DNA of 64,000 nucleotides, taken from contig NZ_QRDP01000004.1 of assembly GCF_003385775.1 (NCBI RefSeq), positions 1,163,763-1,227,762 of the forward strand. The letters run 5' to 3'. The position numbers were made by a program, and so were the translations under genes. This stretch comes from Parasphingopyxis lamellibrachiae (GTDB lineage Bacteria > Pseudomonadota > Alphaproteobacteria > Sphingomonadales > Sphingomonadaceae). Under the pieces are notes generated by a model. The model saw only the letters and a list, made by a program, of their open reading frames with translations, had not been told where the DNA came from and did not search any database. Positions 1 through 8,897 of the stretch are shown here, piece by piece (position 1 is the first letter of the stretch; each line of letters begins with the position of its first letter).

Positions 1-1309
1 CCCGGCTCGGCGACAAAGGCTGCTGCCGGGAAAATGCGAGAAGCCGCTGGGTCAGCGCAGCAGCCCGCTCCGCACCCAGTTTCGCCTGATCGATGAATTT
101 CAACAGCGTTTCTGGGTTTTGTAACCGCCGCTTCGCCATTTCGAGATTACCAACAACAATCGCCAGCATATTGTTGAAATCATGCGCGATGCCGCCCGTC
201 AGCTGACCAACAGACTCCACGCGCTGCATCTGGCGGACGGTGGACTCCGCCTTTTCACGCGCCGTAACTTCGTCACGAAGGCGAGTGTTGGTCGCCTGGA
301 GTTCGGCGGTGCGGCTTTTCACCTGCCGGTCGACCCGCTCGGCCGCGCGGACTTGCTGAAACAGCAGCAATGCCAGCGTCAGCGTGATCAACCCGCCGAC
401 GAGCCCCACTATCCAGGGTAGCGCCGAATTGATCCCCGATGCGAAACCCGGAAGCGCAACCACTTCAATATACCATTGCCGCCCGCCGACATTGATCGTC
501 TCGACGGTCCGATTGATCGCATCGTCCGGTGCTGCGGCGGAACGATAAAGGAGATTGTCCTGCGACGGCGCGCCATCGTAGATGCTTATCGAAACATCGG
601 CACGATCGTCCTGTGGAAATAATGAATCGAACAGATCATAGGCGCGAAGCGGGCTGTAGACCCAGCCGTAATGCTCCTCCCGCCCAGCACCGCCGGCATT
701 GCGATAGAGCGCCGAATAAACGAGAAACCCAGGCTGCTTCTCGGGATCGATCTCCTGGACCAGCTGTACCTTGCCGCTCACCGTCGTTCGTCCCGTACGC
801 GCTGCTTCTTCCATTGCAGTACGGCGGGTTTCCTCGCTCATCATGTCGAAACCGATGGCTTCCATATTCATTTCGTTACGCGGTTCGAGAAAGAGGATCG
901 TCGAATAGACGTCCCGGTCGCCTTCCGGCCAGGCTTCAACCTGCACCATTCTGCCGGGGTCGAGCTGGCTGGCCAGCCGCTCCAGCGCGACACGTTCAGC
1001 GCGTGTTACCGAAAACCCGATTCCAAGCACGCCCGAATAATTGCGCTCCAGATCGAGCCGGTCGATATAGGCGCCAAACTCGTCGACGGTGATCGCTTCT
1101 GAGGCAGCGAAAAACCCAGCGGTGCCGCGCAGCAGCGTCAACTGGGTTTCAATCTGATTTTCGACCGCTCCGACAATTGCTTCAGCCGAACTGGCAAAAC
1201 GATCGCCAACCCGGGCATCATTTGTTCGCGATAGTTGAATTGCAATCAATAACGATGCCGAAAGACCGAGCAACAAACCGCCGACAACCAATATCCTTTG
1301 AATACTCAT
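1..1309 (-). CDS. CHASE-domain sensor histidine kinase (C-terminus outside window)
   Basis: This is a membrane sensor kinase that would phosphorylate a response regulator. Translated from ATG at 1309, residues about 5-25 form a first membrane segment. A periplasmic CHASE-like domain follows, with NYSGVLGIGFS and YSTILFLEP stretches typical of that fold. A second membrane segment lies near residue 300 (LPWIVGLVGGLITLTLALLLF), followed by a short coiled coil. The HisKA H-box reads GGIAHDFNN, with the phospho-accepting His at about residue 376. The ATPase domain lies beyond base 1, so the gene is partial. The GGIAHDFNN form of the H-box is typical of hybrid or PAS-linked kinases, so a receiver domain may follow. 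Divergent from purC; ligand unknown. Confidence 0.85.
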   Translation of the reverse strand, partial: MSIQRILVVGGLLLGLSASLLIAIQLSRTNDARVGDRFASSAEAIVGAVENQIETQLTLLRGTAGFFAASEAITVDEFGAYIDRLDLERNYSGVLGIGFSVTRAERVALERLASQLDPGRMVQVEAWPEGDRDVYSTILFLEPRNEMNMEAIGFDMMSEETRRTAMEEAARTGRTTVSGKVQLVQEIDPEKQPGFLVYSALYRNAGGAGREEHYGWVYSPLRAYDLFDSLFPQDDRADVSISIYDGAPSQDNLLYRSAAAPDDAINRTVETINVGGRQWYIEVVALPGFASGINSALPWIVGLVGGLITLTLALLLFQQVRAAERVDRQVKSRTAELQATNTRLRDEVTAREKAESTVRQMQRVESVGQLTGGIAHDFNNMLAIVVGNLEMAKRRLQNPETLLKFIDQAKLGAERAAALTQRLLAFSRQQPLSPSR

Positions 1310-1459
1310 CTTCAATTTACAGCCCCGACCTCTCGCTATTCGTTTCTTTTTATCGTCGCCTGAGAGCTTAACGGACAAGTTCTTCACCGGCGACCATGTG
1401 GCGAAGGGCTTCTGTGCATGAAGCGGATTTTCGTTCCCGGGCCTACACGCCGTGCACAA

Positions 1460-1488
1460 TTGCGCGCCTTCCCATACTCGGCTATATG
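1460..1488 (+). promoter_or_regulatory. Candidate sigma70-type promoter of purC
   Basis: TTGCGC at 1460-1465 and TATATG at 1483-1488 are separated by 17 bases and lie about 70 bases upstream of the purC ATG. The match is by eye only. The interval between the divergent kinase (start 1309) and purC must hold promoters for both genes. Confidence 0.35.
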
Positions 1489-1560
1489 GTTTCGCCCCGC
1501 CTCGGTCCGCGCGTTATCCACCGCGTCCGGGGCGTGTTTCTTTTTCACGGAGTGTGAGCG

Positions 1561-2340
1561 ATGACCCGCCGCCGTCAGATATACGAAGGCAAGGCCAAGA
1601 TCCTCTATGAGGGGCCGGAACCCGGAACGATCATCCAGTATTTCAAGGATGACGCGACCGCATTCAACAATCAGAAAAAGGGCACGATCAACGGCAAGGG
1701 CGTGCTCAACAACCGCATTTCCGAGCATATCTACACGCGCCTCGGCCATATCGGCATCCCGCATCACTTCATCCGGCGGCTCAACATGCGCGAGCAACTT
1801 GTTCGTCAGGTCGAGATCGTTCCTATCGAAGTGATCATCCGCAATGTCGCCGCCGGCACCCTGGCGAAGCGGCTCGGCCTGGAAGAGGGCACCCCCCTTC
1901 CCCGGGCGCTGGTCGAATATTGCTACAAGGACGATGCACTGGGCGATCCGCTGGTCGGCGAGGATCATATCGAGTGCTTCGGCTGGGCCAGCAACGAAGA
2001 GATGCGCGACATCACCGAAATGGCGTTCCGCATCAACGATTTCATGTGCGGCCTGTTTTCCGCCATCAACATCCGCCTCGTCGACTTCAAACTCGAGTTT
2101 GGCCGGGTGTGGGAAAATGAATATCCACGGCTGCTACTCGCCGACGAGATCAGCCCCGATGGCTGCCGCTTGTGGGATATGGAATCCGACGAGAAACTCG
2201 ACAAGGATCGGTTCCGCCGCGATCTCGGCGGAGAGGTCGAAGCCTATCAGGAAGTCGCCCGGCGCTTCGGACTGTTGCCGGAAGGCGCTGAAAACGAGGT
2301 GCTCGATCTGGAGCAGCACCGGAAGAAACGCGGGAAATAG
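1561..2340 (+). CDS. purC: Phosphoribosylaminoimidazole-succinocarboxamide synthase
   Basis: SAICAR synthetase joins aspartate to CAIR using ATP in cytosolic de novo purine synthesis. The 259-residue length is normal for the bacterial enzyme. The N-terminal [16 protein letters not shown] and the conserved [27 protein letters not shown] and VDFKLEFG blocks identify the family, as does [15 protein letters not shown], which carries the DEISPD signature. The ATG is preceded by a GGAGTGTGAGCG stretch serving as ribosome-binding site. The next pathway-related genes, purS and purQ, lie about 430 bases downstream on the same strand. A small minus-strand gene sits between them. Confidence 0.97.
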   Translation: MTRRRQIYEGKAKILYEGPEPGTIIQYFKDDATAFNNQKKGTINGKGVLNNRISEHIYTRLGHIGIPHHFIRRLNMREQLVRQVEIVPIEVIIRNVAAGTLAKRLGLEEGTPLPRALVEYCYKDDALGDPLVGEDHIECFGWASNEEMRDITEMAFRINDFMCGLFSAINIRLVDFKLEFGRVWENEYPRLLLADEISPDGCRLWDMESDEKLDKDRFRRDLGGEVEAYQEVARRFGLLPEGAENEVLDLEQHRKKRGK

Positions 2341-2369
2341 CAGCCGGAATAGGACCGGAAAACAGGTGC

Positions 2370-2594
2370 TTACCGGCCAATCTTGTTGCCGCAGATAATC
2401 CCGAAGACAAAGGTAGCGACAAGCGCCAACTTCACCATGCCCTCGGGATCGCGATAGCCTAGCAGCTCCCCGCCAAAGGCGAACAGCGCGATAAACATAC
2501 CCAACGCCAGTACGACCATGGCAACGGCTCCCAAAAACAACCTCTTGTCGCCGCGCGCGGAATGCGGGCGCCGACAGTCTGACGATACGGGCAT
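2370..2594 (-). CDS. Small two-pass membrane protein, unknown function
   Basis: This 74-residue reading frame starts at MPVSSDC. It has a basic N-terminus (RRPHSARGDKR) and two hydrophobic segments, LFLGAVAMVVLALGMFIALF and VKLALVATFVFGIICG, joined by an acidic linker. The hydrophobic pattern and positive-inside arrangement suggest a real protein rather than a shadow. A longer in-frame extension to 2837 exists, but it would overlap purS antisense and looks non-coding. The gene is convergent with purC and divergent from purS. I do not recognise a family. Confidence 0.6.
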   Translation of the reverse strand: MPVSSDCRRPHSARGDKRLFLGAVAMVVLALGMFIALFAFGGELLGYRDPEGMVKLALVATFVFGIICGNKIGR

Positions 2595-2775
2595 TGAGAT
2601 TCGGTAAACGGCGTATAAACACTTTGGCAGCCTTGCCACGTCTGGGCCTGTTCTTCCCGCTCCGCCAGCGCCCGCGAAACCGCGCTTGCACAGGCTGTGC
2701 TGGCTACCCCCTTGCCACGGGACGGCGATGGCAGCATAGAGCGCGCGACTCTGGCCCTGCGGGGAGATGCAAACC

Positions 2776-3012
2776 ATGAAAACACGTATCCATGTTACCT
2801 TGAAAAATGGGGTCCTCGATCCCCAGGGCAAGGCCATTCATCACGCGCTGGAATCGCTGGGCTTTGAGGGCGTCAACGATGTCCGCCAGGGCAAGCTGAT
2901 TGAACTCGATCTAGACGACTCCGTGTCCGACGCGGATATCGAGGCGATGTGCCGCAAGCTGCTCGCCAATATGGTTATCGAGAATTTCGAGATCGAGAGA
3001 GAGGCCGCCTGA
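2776..3012 (+). CDS. purS: FGAM synthase subunit PurS
   Basis: This is the small subunit of the three-part formylglycinamidine ribonucleotide synthase (PurS-PurQ-PurL), bridging glutaminase and synthetase subunits. The 78-residue protein opens [20 protein letters not shown], the family signature, and contains [12 protein letters not shown]. An upstream in-frame ATG at 2767 is only one base from the GGGGAG ribosome-binding site. The ATG at 2776 has about ten bases of spacing and matches the family N-terminus, so I use it. The stop overlaps the purQ ATG in a TGATG junction, indicating translational coupling. No purL lies in the window. Confidence 0.95.
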   Translation: MKTRIHVTLKNGVLDPQGKAIHHALESLGFEGVNDVRQGKLIELDLDDSVSDADIEAMCRKLLANMVIENFEIEREAA

Positions 3013-3677
3013 TGAAGAGCGCAGTCATCGTCTTTCCCGGATCCAATTGCGACCGCGATATGGCGGTGGCGCTTGAGCAGGCGACCGGTGCAAAACCGCA
3101 TATGGTCTGGCACAGGGAAACCGAACTGCCGGACGGTATCGGGCTGATCGCGCTACCCGGCGGCTTTTCCTATGGCGACTATCTGCGCTCCGGCGCGATC
3201 GGCGCCAATTCTCCTATCATGCGCGAAGTGAAGGCGGCTGCCGATCGCGGCGTTGCCGTTCTGGGCGTCTGCAACGGCTTCCAGCTGCTGACCGAGGCGG
3301 GCCTGCTGCCCGGCGCACTGCTCCGCAATGCCGGCATTGATTTCATCTGCCGCGATGTCGCGCTGAAAGTCGCATCGAGCCAGACCGCGTTCACCAGCGG
3401 TTACCAATCCGATGAGACGATCACCATTCCCGTCGCGCATCATGACGGGAATTATTTCGCCGATAACGATACGCTCGACCGGATCGAAGGCGAAGGCCAT
3501 GTCGCTTTCCGCTATGACGAAAGCGTCAACGGATCGGCGCGCAATATCGCCGGAATCGTCAACGCGGCCGGCAATGTTCTCGGCATGATGCCCCACCCCG
3601 AACGCATGATCGAACCCGCCCATGGCGGTTCCGATGGCAAGCGGCTGTTCGACGGGCTGGTCCAAGCGCTGGGTTAA
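3012..3677 (+). CDS. purQ: FGAM synthase glutaminase subunit PurQ
   Basis: This class-I glutamine amidotransferase supplies ammonia to PurL for FGAR to FGAM conversion. Its 221 residues begin [16 protein letters not shown], a strong family signature. The nucleophile elbow GVCNGFQLL places the catalytic Cys at residue 87, and the MPHPER segment near the C-terminus supplies the His-Glu pair. The [12 protein letters not shown] block is also diagnostic. The start codon overlaps the purS stop by one base. An upstream extension of the frame to 2949 runs inside purS and is rejected. Confidence 0.97.
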   Translation: MKSAVIVFPGSNCDRDMAVALEQATGAKPHMVWHRETELPDGIGLIALPGGFSYGDYLRSGAIGANSPIMREVKAAADRGVAVLGVCNGFQLLTEAGLLPGALLRNAGIDFICRDVALKVASSQTAFTSGYQSDETITIPVAHHDGNYFADNDTLDRIEGEGHVAFRYDESVNGSARNIAGIVNAAGNVLGMMPHPERMIEPAHGGSDGKRLFDGLVQALG

Positions 3678-3705
3678 GGATTGCCGACAGGCACCTGCTG
3701 AGGAA

Positions 3706-4020
3706 CTAACGCATCTCGGTCCGTGTGAATCGCGCCAGCAGCATGATCACGGTCGGCCAGAACAGCGTATTCCAGATGTCGTGCCAGTTGCCTGCATAGA
3801 CCTGCGTCGCACCGATCACTTCGGTATCGTAAATGTCCCAGACCTCGCCCAGTATCGCAGCCAGCAGGACGGCGCACCATGGCCGGATATCGCTCAGCGG
3901 CAGCCGGAAGGTCAGCGCGGTCCCGAAAAACACGATCAGCCCGACATAGATGTGCAGCGCATCCCTGGAGAGGCCGACCGTATCGAGCAGCAGGATTTTC
4001 GTCTCCTGAAAGACGCTCAT
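3706..4020 (-). CDS. Small integral membrane protein next to the queuosine-precursor transporter
   Basis: This is a 104-residue hydrophobic protein with three likely membrane segments (around residues 22-39, 45-62 and 85-98). Conserved-looking polar features are RLPLSDIRPW and EVWDIYDTE. Its ATG overlaps the stop of the preceding transporter gene (the shared codons are at 4018-4022), so the two are probably co-translated. The family is not recognised with confidence. The context suggests an accessory membrane protein or an unrelated passenger. The gene is convergent with purQ. Confidence 0.7.
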   Translation of the reverse strand: MSVFQETKILLLDTVGLSRDALHIYVGLIVFFGTALTFRLPLSDIRPWCAVLLAAILGEVWDIYDTEVIGATQVYAGNWHDIWNTLFWPTVIMLLARFTRTEMR

Positions 4021-4754
4021 CAGACAGCCGTCTTGAACGGCGTGAAACCCGTATGCGCGTCATACACGTCCAGCCCCTCTCGCCGCTTGAGCCAGCCGAC
4101 TGCGGCATAAGTTACCGGCGTCAGCAGAGCCTCCCAGGCAACCTTGAGCATCCAGTTGGTAATCATGACAGTGACGACGAGCCTGTTGTCCCACACGCCC
4201 CAAAAGGCGAGTGGGTAGAAAATCAGGCTGTCTATGCCCTGGCCGAAAATCGTCGAGCTGATCGTCCGCGACCAGAGATGCCGGCCCCGGGTCCACACTT
4301 TCATGCGCGCCATGACATAGCTGTTGACGAACTCGCCCGCCCAGAAAGCGACGATCGAGGCGAACACGATCCGCGGAACCTGCCCGAACACCTGCTCATA
4401 GGCGTCCTGCCCGGCCCAGTTGCCGTCGGGCGGCATGGCAACGACGACCGCGGCCATTATCGCCATGAACAGCATCGCGACAAAGCCGGCCCAGATGCAC
4501 CGCCGCGCCCGGGCATAGCCATAAACCTCGGTCAGCACGTCGCCTATCACATAGGAAAGCGGGAAGAAGAGAATACCGGCGCCGAACGCATAGGCGCCGA
4601 TCACGGGCAGATCGACATTGGCGACCTTGCCAGCGCCGATCACATTGGAAAGGAGCAGAATGACGACAAAGGCCACCATCACGAAATCGAAATAGCGCAT
4701 CCGCCGGTTGCCCAGCACGGAAGCGTCGATTTTCTCGATTGGTGTGTCGCTCAT
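4020..4754 (-). CDS. yhhQ: Queuosine precursor transporter (YhhQ/VUT family)
   Basis: This inner-membrane carrier imports queuine or preQ precursors for tRNA modification. The 244-residue protein has about six membrane segments. It shows the family hallmarks LLLSNVIGAGKVANVDLPV, FPLSYVIGDVLTEVYGY, WAGEFVNSYVMARMKVWT and RTISSTIFGQGIDSLIFYPLAFWG. These match the VUT (vitamin uptake-like) family. The gene is divergent from the PhyH-type gene, with about 60 bases between starts, and coupled to the small membrane gene downstream. The substrate is inferred from family membership; no queuosine synthesis genes lie nearby. Confidence 0.92.
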   Translation of the reverse strand: MSDTPIEKIDASVLGNRRMRYFDFVMVAFVVILLLSNVIGAGKVANVDLPVIGAYAFGAGILFFPLSYVIGDVLTEVYGYARARRCIWAGFVAMLFMAIMAAVVVAMPPDGNWAGQDAYEQVFGQVPRIVFASIVAFWAGEFVNSYVMARMKVWTRGRHLWSRTISSTIFGQGIDSLIFYPLAFWGVWDNRLVVTVMITNWMLKVAWEALLTPVTYAAVGWLKRREGLDVYDAHTGFTPFKTAV

Positions 4755-4816
4755 GCCCCTCCCCCTGCCCCAACTCCGCCTTGCAATCCAGCCGAAATTG
4801 GCGTGAAAGTCGCGCG

Positions 4817-5728
4817 ATGTATTCGATTTTCACATCCATGAAGGTGTTCAGCGACCCATGGGTCGGCCATCCCGGACTGAACCGGCTGGGCATGCATCGC
4901 AAACGGCTGAAAGCGGCGCAGGCGATATCGCGGTTCCGCCGCGCGCAGACCGTCCACCGCTATGACAGGGATGAGCAGCACCTGCTCGACCAGGGCTTTG
5001 TCGCGATCGAGAATTTCCTGCCCGCCGACGAGTTCGATGCCCTGCGCGCGGAGTGCCATGCCTCGGTCGACGCCGCAAAGGCCATCACCCCGCTGCCCGC
5101 AAAACCGGAAGTATGGGGCTTTGGCGACAGCGACCGGCATGACTGGGGTTTCGACCGGTTCGACGGCAGCACCCTCAACCGCTTCATCAGACCCGGCCCA
5201 CTCGCCGCCGCCTTTCCGCGCAACCGGCGCTTCAAGCGCCTCGCCCGCATCGTAACCGGCAAGACGATGGCGGCGCGCCGCAACTGGATTTACCAGACGG
5301 TCAATGGCGACGACACCGAGATCCCGGACCAGCAACGCGAATTCCATCGCGACACCTTTTTCAACTGCATGAAATACTGGTTCTTCATCGATCCCGTGCG
5401 CGAGGAAGATGGCCCGTTCGTCTATGTGCCCGGCAGCCACAAGCTGACCCCAGAACGCATCGCCTGGGAAGAGAAAAAAGCCGAGGCGGCGGTGGAGGCG
5501 CGCCTGCAGCAGAATCGCCGGGGTATGACCGGCTCCTTCCGCATCGAGAGAGAGGAGCTGGCCGCGCTCGGCCTGCCGCCACCGCAAAGCTATCCCGTGC
5601 CCGGCAACACGCTCGTCGTCGCCAATGTCTTCGGCTTTCACCGCCGCGGCGATGCCGTTCCCGGGACGGACCGGCTGTCGCTATACGGCAATCACCGACC
5701 ACAGCCTTTTATTCCGCTCGGCAGCTAG
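4817..5728 (+). CDS. Phytanoyl-CoA dioxygenase family Fe(II)/2-oxoglutarate oxygenase
   Basis: A 303-residue putative non-heme iron hydroxylase. The facial triad is visible: EFHRDTFF gives His177 and Asp179, and FGFHRRGD gives the distal His275, with following arginines available to bind 2-oxoglutarate. DEDGPFVYVPGSH-type sequence (here REEDGPFVYVPGSHKL) is characteristic of PhyH proteins. Start MYSIF at 4817 is chosen because the frame upstream of it overlaps the divergent yhhQ promoter and start. The substrate cannot be read from sequence. The gene ends 17 bases before the tRNA-Arg gene, the last core gene before the island. Confidence 0.85.
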   Translation: MYSIFTSMKVFSDPWVGHPGLNRLGMHRKRLKAAQAISRFRRAQTVHRYDRDEQHLLDQGFVAIENFLPADEFDALRAECHASVDAAKAITPLPAKPEVWGFGDSDRHDWGFDRFDGSTLNRFIRPGPLAAAFPRNRRFKRLARIVTGKTMAARRNWIYQTVNGDDTEIPDQQREFHRDTFFNCMKYWFFIDPVREEDGPFVYVPGSHKLTPERIAWEEKKAEAAVEARLQQNRRGMTGSFRIEREELAALGLPPPQSYPVPGNTLVVANVFGFHRRGDAVPGTDRLSLYGNHRPQPFIPLGS

Positions 5729-5745
5729 CTACAGGGATGCAGCGC

Positions 5746-5822
5746 GCGCCCGTAGCTCAGCTGGATAGAGCGCGAGACTTCTAATCTTGAGGTCGCAGGT
5801 TCGACTCCTGCCGGGCGCGCCA
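5746..5822 (+). tRNA. tRNA-Arg (anticodon TCT)
   Basis: A full cloverleaf of 77 bases including encoded CCA. The acceptor arm GCGCCCG pairs with CGGGCGC. The D-arm is GCTC...GAGC. The anticodon stem CGAGA pairs with TCTTG and the loop CTTCTAA reads TCT. The T-arm is GCAGG/CCTGC around TTCGACT. The tRNA reads AGA and possibly AGG codons, which are rare in GC-rich genomes. Its 3' end is the likely attachment site of the adjacent recombinase-carrying island. Confidence 0.96.
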
Positions 5823-6148
5823 ACTCAATTGTGCATTTCGGGTTTCCCTGTTTTGTGGGAAACTACTGGGAAAATTTTGAATTTTGGTGAGTTTCTCGTG
5901 TTTCCACTTGCCGAGAGCCCTCACGATTCAAGGGTTTCTCGGTCATATTCCCTATGCTGCATAACAGGGTAAATTACTCGGGTGAACAGGGAATAACGTG
6001 AGCAAACCAGGGAATTGTAGGAACCGTTCGGGTTTGCATGCTTATTTCCAGCCCTCATGCTTCAGCTTTCTTCTCAACCGAGAGTGCCGTGGAGGAGGAA
6101 ATCACGATAAGAACGCAATCATGAAAACGGCGGCCCTAAAAGACGCCC
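5823..6148. other. Putative integrase arm-site region between tRNA-Arg and the recombinase
   Basis: No gene is supported here. The stretch holds repeated CAGGGAA-type words: TTCCCTG at 5844-5850, TTCCCT at 5948-5953, CAGGGT at 5965-5970, CAGGGAA at 5987-5993 and CAGGGAA at 6008-6014. It also holds TGGGAAA at 5856-5862 and 5867-5873. Clustered short repeats in both orientations beside a tRNA and an integrase are what arm-type binding sites look like. The assignment is inference. No second copy of the tRNA 3' end was found by eye elsewhere in the window. Confidence 0.45.
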
Positions 6149-7027
6149 TTAATCTGCACGCACCCTCACTACGCGTGCAAGCTCAAACTCCCATTTGTCA
6201 TAGGCCTTTTGAAGTTCTGGTTGGTACGAGTGCAATAGATAAGTCTGAGTTAGCACATTTCCAGGGCTGTGGTTCAGCATTCGTTTTACGACCGTTTCTG
6301 AGACACCTAGACGCACCATATGCGTCGCCACGGATCGCCTGAGATCATGAAAACGCCAGTCCTGGATCGCTCCTCCGACACCAGGCAGGATGCTTTCAAT
6401 CTTCCTTTTTCCCTTGCTGTAAGCGCTGACGTGAGTTGTTCCATCATTGGAAAACACAAAGTTTCCGCGGCGAGGAACATCAACCAGAAGCTGCAACATC
6501 ATTGGTGAGAGTGGCACGATATGCGCGCGCCTGCCTTTGTTTTCGCTAGATTGTCGCCACACCTTGATTGCGAGGTTAACTTCATTCCATGTCATTGCTG
6601 CAACCTCGGATCTCCGTTGTCCAGTTAAGATCAGCCCTTGTACAAAACACCCGAATGGATAACCGACTATCATGGCAGCTGAAAACACTCGGCCTATTTC
6701 CTCCATTTCAAGCACTCGGCACCGCGGTATTTCTCTGCGCGGCTTGGAAACTCCGGCCACAGGAGAGGCCACTATCCAATCCCGAGAGCAAGCATATTGG
6801 AAGATGGTTTTGAGTAGAGCCAAAATTCGGTTCGGGAGCACGCTTCCATCCAAATTATCAAGAAGTTCGTGGACGTCGGAACGATGTATCTTTGAAATGG
6901 GCCGTTTGCCCCAATACGGGAGCACGTGCATTTCTAGCTGACGGCGCTGCTGCCGCCAGCTTCTATTATTCTTCTCCGCGACCATTGATAGCCAAGTATC
7001 TGCAACACTTTCAAAACTTGGTCTCAT
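6149..7027 (-). CDS. Tyrosine recombinase / island integrase, short form
   Basis: A site-specific recombinase that would integrate or excise the island at tRNA-Arg. From ATG 7027 it has 292 residues. The core-binding domain spans about residues 1-90. The catalytic domain contains TGQRRSE (Arg138), FHDLRRS (His227, Arg230), LNHSPG (His253) and QTYLLHSY (nucleophile probably Tyr263). Tyrosine recombinases of tRNA islands are usually near 400 residues with an N-terminal arm-binding DUF4102-type domain, which is missing here. The frame remains open to 7129, but that extension is AT-rich and lacks family similarity. The protein may be N-terminally truncated or a naturally short form. No strong ribosome-binding site is seen for either start. 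Confidence 0.85.
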   Translation of the reverse strand: MRPSFESVADTWLSMVAEKNNRSWRQQRRQLEMHVLPYWGKRPISKIHRSDVHELLDNLDGSVLPNRILALLKTIFQYACSRDWIVASPVAGVSKPRREIPRCRVLEMEEIGRVFSAAMIVGYPFGCFVQGLILTGQRRSEVAAMTWNEVNLAIKVWRQSSENKGRRAHIVPLSPMMLQLLVDVPRRGNFVFSNDGTTHVSAYSKGKRKIESILPGVGGAIQDWRFHDLRRSVATHMVRLGVSETVVKRMLNHSPGNVLTQTYLLHSYQPELQKAYDKWEFELARVVRVRAD

Positions 7028-8042
7028 ATTATTTTCTATATCAAATAATCTGCTAATAATTCCACCAAAAATCATTACGGTACTCCGATTATATCTAATT
7101 TTGAATGTTAAACTCCAAATCCATTTCAATTATTAAATTAATATTGAATTTTGTATTAAAATATATTGATATTAATAATAACAAATCAGCTAAAAGCCTT
7201 ATATGGAATGACAGAAATAAATACGTTCATTGAAAACAAGGACGCCCAACTTTTTAGACTTCGTGGACAAATAACGCGCAGCGCTTGATTGATGCGAGAA
7301 CGACGAAGTCGATACTGGATACTATAGCTTTGCGGCAGCGGAGAACGGCCATCTGTCACACAGCAATGCTGAGTTCTCGCAGCAAGTCCAGTCTGGATGT
7401 CGGCTTTCAATCTCTAGCGGATGTTATGTGATCATGGGGTCTCGATGTTGCCACAATGAAGACGGTGGAGGTGCCGACAACGTTCGCCTCCGACCCATAG
7501 CGGACATTGAGTGCCGATCGACCAGATGTCCGTTTTGCGCCCCAAAATCGACCGTTCTCAAAACCGATCGCTAATCCTGGAAGCTGACCTTTAGCGGTTC
7601 GCGGCTTACTTGAGATCGCAATTGAGCAGCGCGGGCAGGAATGCGCCTTAACCATACAGATACGCCTCCAATGTTGATTTCGCTTCGACGCGTTTCCTGA
7701 GTCTGATCAAACACTCCATATGCGGCGATACCTCGCCTTGGGCAAATATGCTCGCCGCAGTGCTGCTACTGGCGGGTGATCGGGCCAAAGAAGCTATGCC
7801 TCCAGATATGAGCGGAGAGAAACGATAATGTTGGTCGACTGTCGTTAGCGAGCGTAGCGGAAGTAGCTTCCGCTGTTAGGTCGTTAGCAGACGGTCCGCT
7901 TCGCATTTTCGGCGTTGCGCTAGCAAATGACCGAGATTGGTGGAAAGCGAGCATTGACTGGACGCTGTCCGAAAGCCGGCTGCTGGTGCTAAGCTGACAA
8001 TAGATCAGGCAAGTCTAAACCTCTGCAAAAGGTGGAAAGCAA
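7028..8042. other. Gene-poor AT-rich and repeat-like region
   Basis: No convincing gene is present. The first 170 bases are extremely A+T-rich. Short frames here lack coding character and resemble degenerate intergenic repeats. Features visible include a perfect hairpin AGCGGAAG/CTTCCGCT at 7856-7874 (loop TAG). GTCGTTAGC words at about 7841 and 7879 flank that hairpin. The region reads as eroded or non-coding island DNA. Confidence 0.5.
7491..7504. repeat. 14-bp inverted-repeat arm, left copy
   Basis: CGACCCATAGCGGA at 7491-7504 is the exact reverse complement of 8928-8941. The two copies bracket the 8043-8897 gene at a distance of about 1.4 kb. Surrounding bases are loosely similar, suggesting members of a dispersed intergenic repeat family rather than classical IS ends. 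Confidence 0.5.
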
Positions 8043-8897
8043 GTGTCGAAGAAAACTGCAATTTTTGAGGACAATCCGATCACGTCCAGTGTTGATCTGT
8101 CGACCGGAAAGGCGCCCACGCCTTATCTGGTTCATGATGGCCAGGCGCTTCTGGTTTTTGGGTCGGTTGACGGCGATGCATTGCAGTCAAACCTTGCTGA
8201 CGAAGCGATCCACCCGGTTGCCACATTCAGGGGCCGGATGGCAGCAGGCTTCATCCTTGCCGATTTCCACGAAGCAAGCATGGGGCCGCATTGTGAGCTT
8301 CAGTTTTTCGTTCTGACGAGCGACGATGCAGACCGGAGCATTGGCGCATCACCTTTTGCACTCCCCTTGGCCATGGCGACACGACCCAAATGGGCAACCG
8401 TGTGTATGCGCCTCTGGAACAATACGAGGCCGGTAATCGCGTACAATAATGAGTATCTTGGCCTGAATGCGGAATATGGCGAATTTGATCTGTTCAAAGG
8501 CGATTCACCCAAGGGTTTAGAGTTTGCAGTGACGGGCAACAGGGGCGAGCCCATTGTCACTGGAAGCGTTCGGCGCAGGCGTAGCACTGCAATGTCAGCT
8601 ATGTGGCAAATGGCGAAACTGGCCGGACTGCGCCGTTTTTTGGCCCTCGGCGCGGCTCCCTTTGTTAGCGGCCATGTCGTTAACAGGGTCGGTTCCGTAA
8701 TGCCCTTCAATCGCAGGGCACAGATTTTCACAATGTCTGATCACAATGTTGTAAGGCCGTGGTCTGACACAGCCGACACAATTCAGATCCATGAGCCGGA
8801 AATCCACGCTCTGGGTTTTCGTGCTGTGAGCGTGCAGCATCTTTGGCCATTCCGATTTGTCTATCGCCATCCTGATGACGGCATCAGAGGATTGTAA
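8043..8897 (+). CDS. Hypothetical protein, possibly acetoacetate-decarboxylase-like fold
   Basis: A 284-residue protein with a GTG start; AGGTGG lies about ten bases upstream. The composition is that of a real soluble protein. Segments such as GRMAAGFILADFHEASMGPHCELQFFVLTS and LWPFRFVYRHPDDG loosely recall acetoacetate decarboxylase-superfamily proteins, but I do not see a decisive catalytic Lys motif. The family call is therefore tentative. It stands alone between two gene-poor stretches and is bracketed by a 14-bp inverted repeat. It could be a cargo gene of the island or a remnant of a separate insertion. Confidence 0.6.
   Translation: MSKKTAIFEDNPITSSVDLSTGKAPTPYLVHDGQALLVFGSVDGDALQSNLADEAIHPVATFRGRMAAGFILADFHEASMGPHCELQFFVLTSDDADRSIGASPFALPLAMATRPKWATVCMRLWNNTRPVIAYNNEYLGLNAEYGEFDLFKGDSPKGLEFAVTGNRGEPIVTGSVRRRRSTAMSAMWQMAKLAGLRRFLALGAAPFVSGHVVNRVGSVMPFNRRAQIFTMSDHNVVRPWSDTADTIQIHEPEIHALGFRAVSVQHLWPFRFVYRHPDDGIRGL

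Noticed and set aside
1384-1968. Minus-strand 194-residue open frame over purC
   Set aside because: It lies antisense to a certain purC gene, has no family character, and would overlap the purC promoter.
7186-7954. Short minus-strand frames (7186-7410, 7407-7655, 7766-7954)
   Set aside because: Low-complexity translations typical of repetitive intergenic DNA, with no ribosome-binding sites and no recognisable domain.
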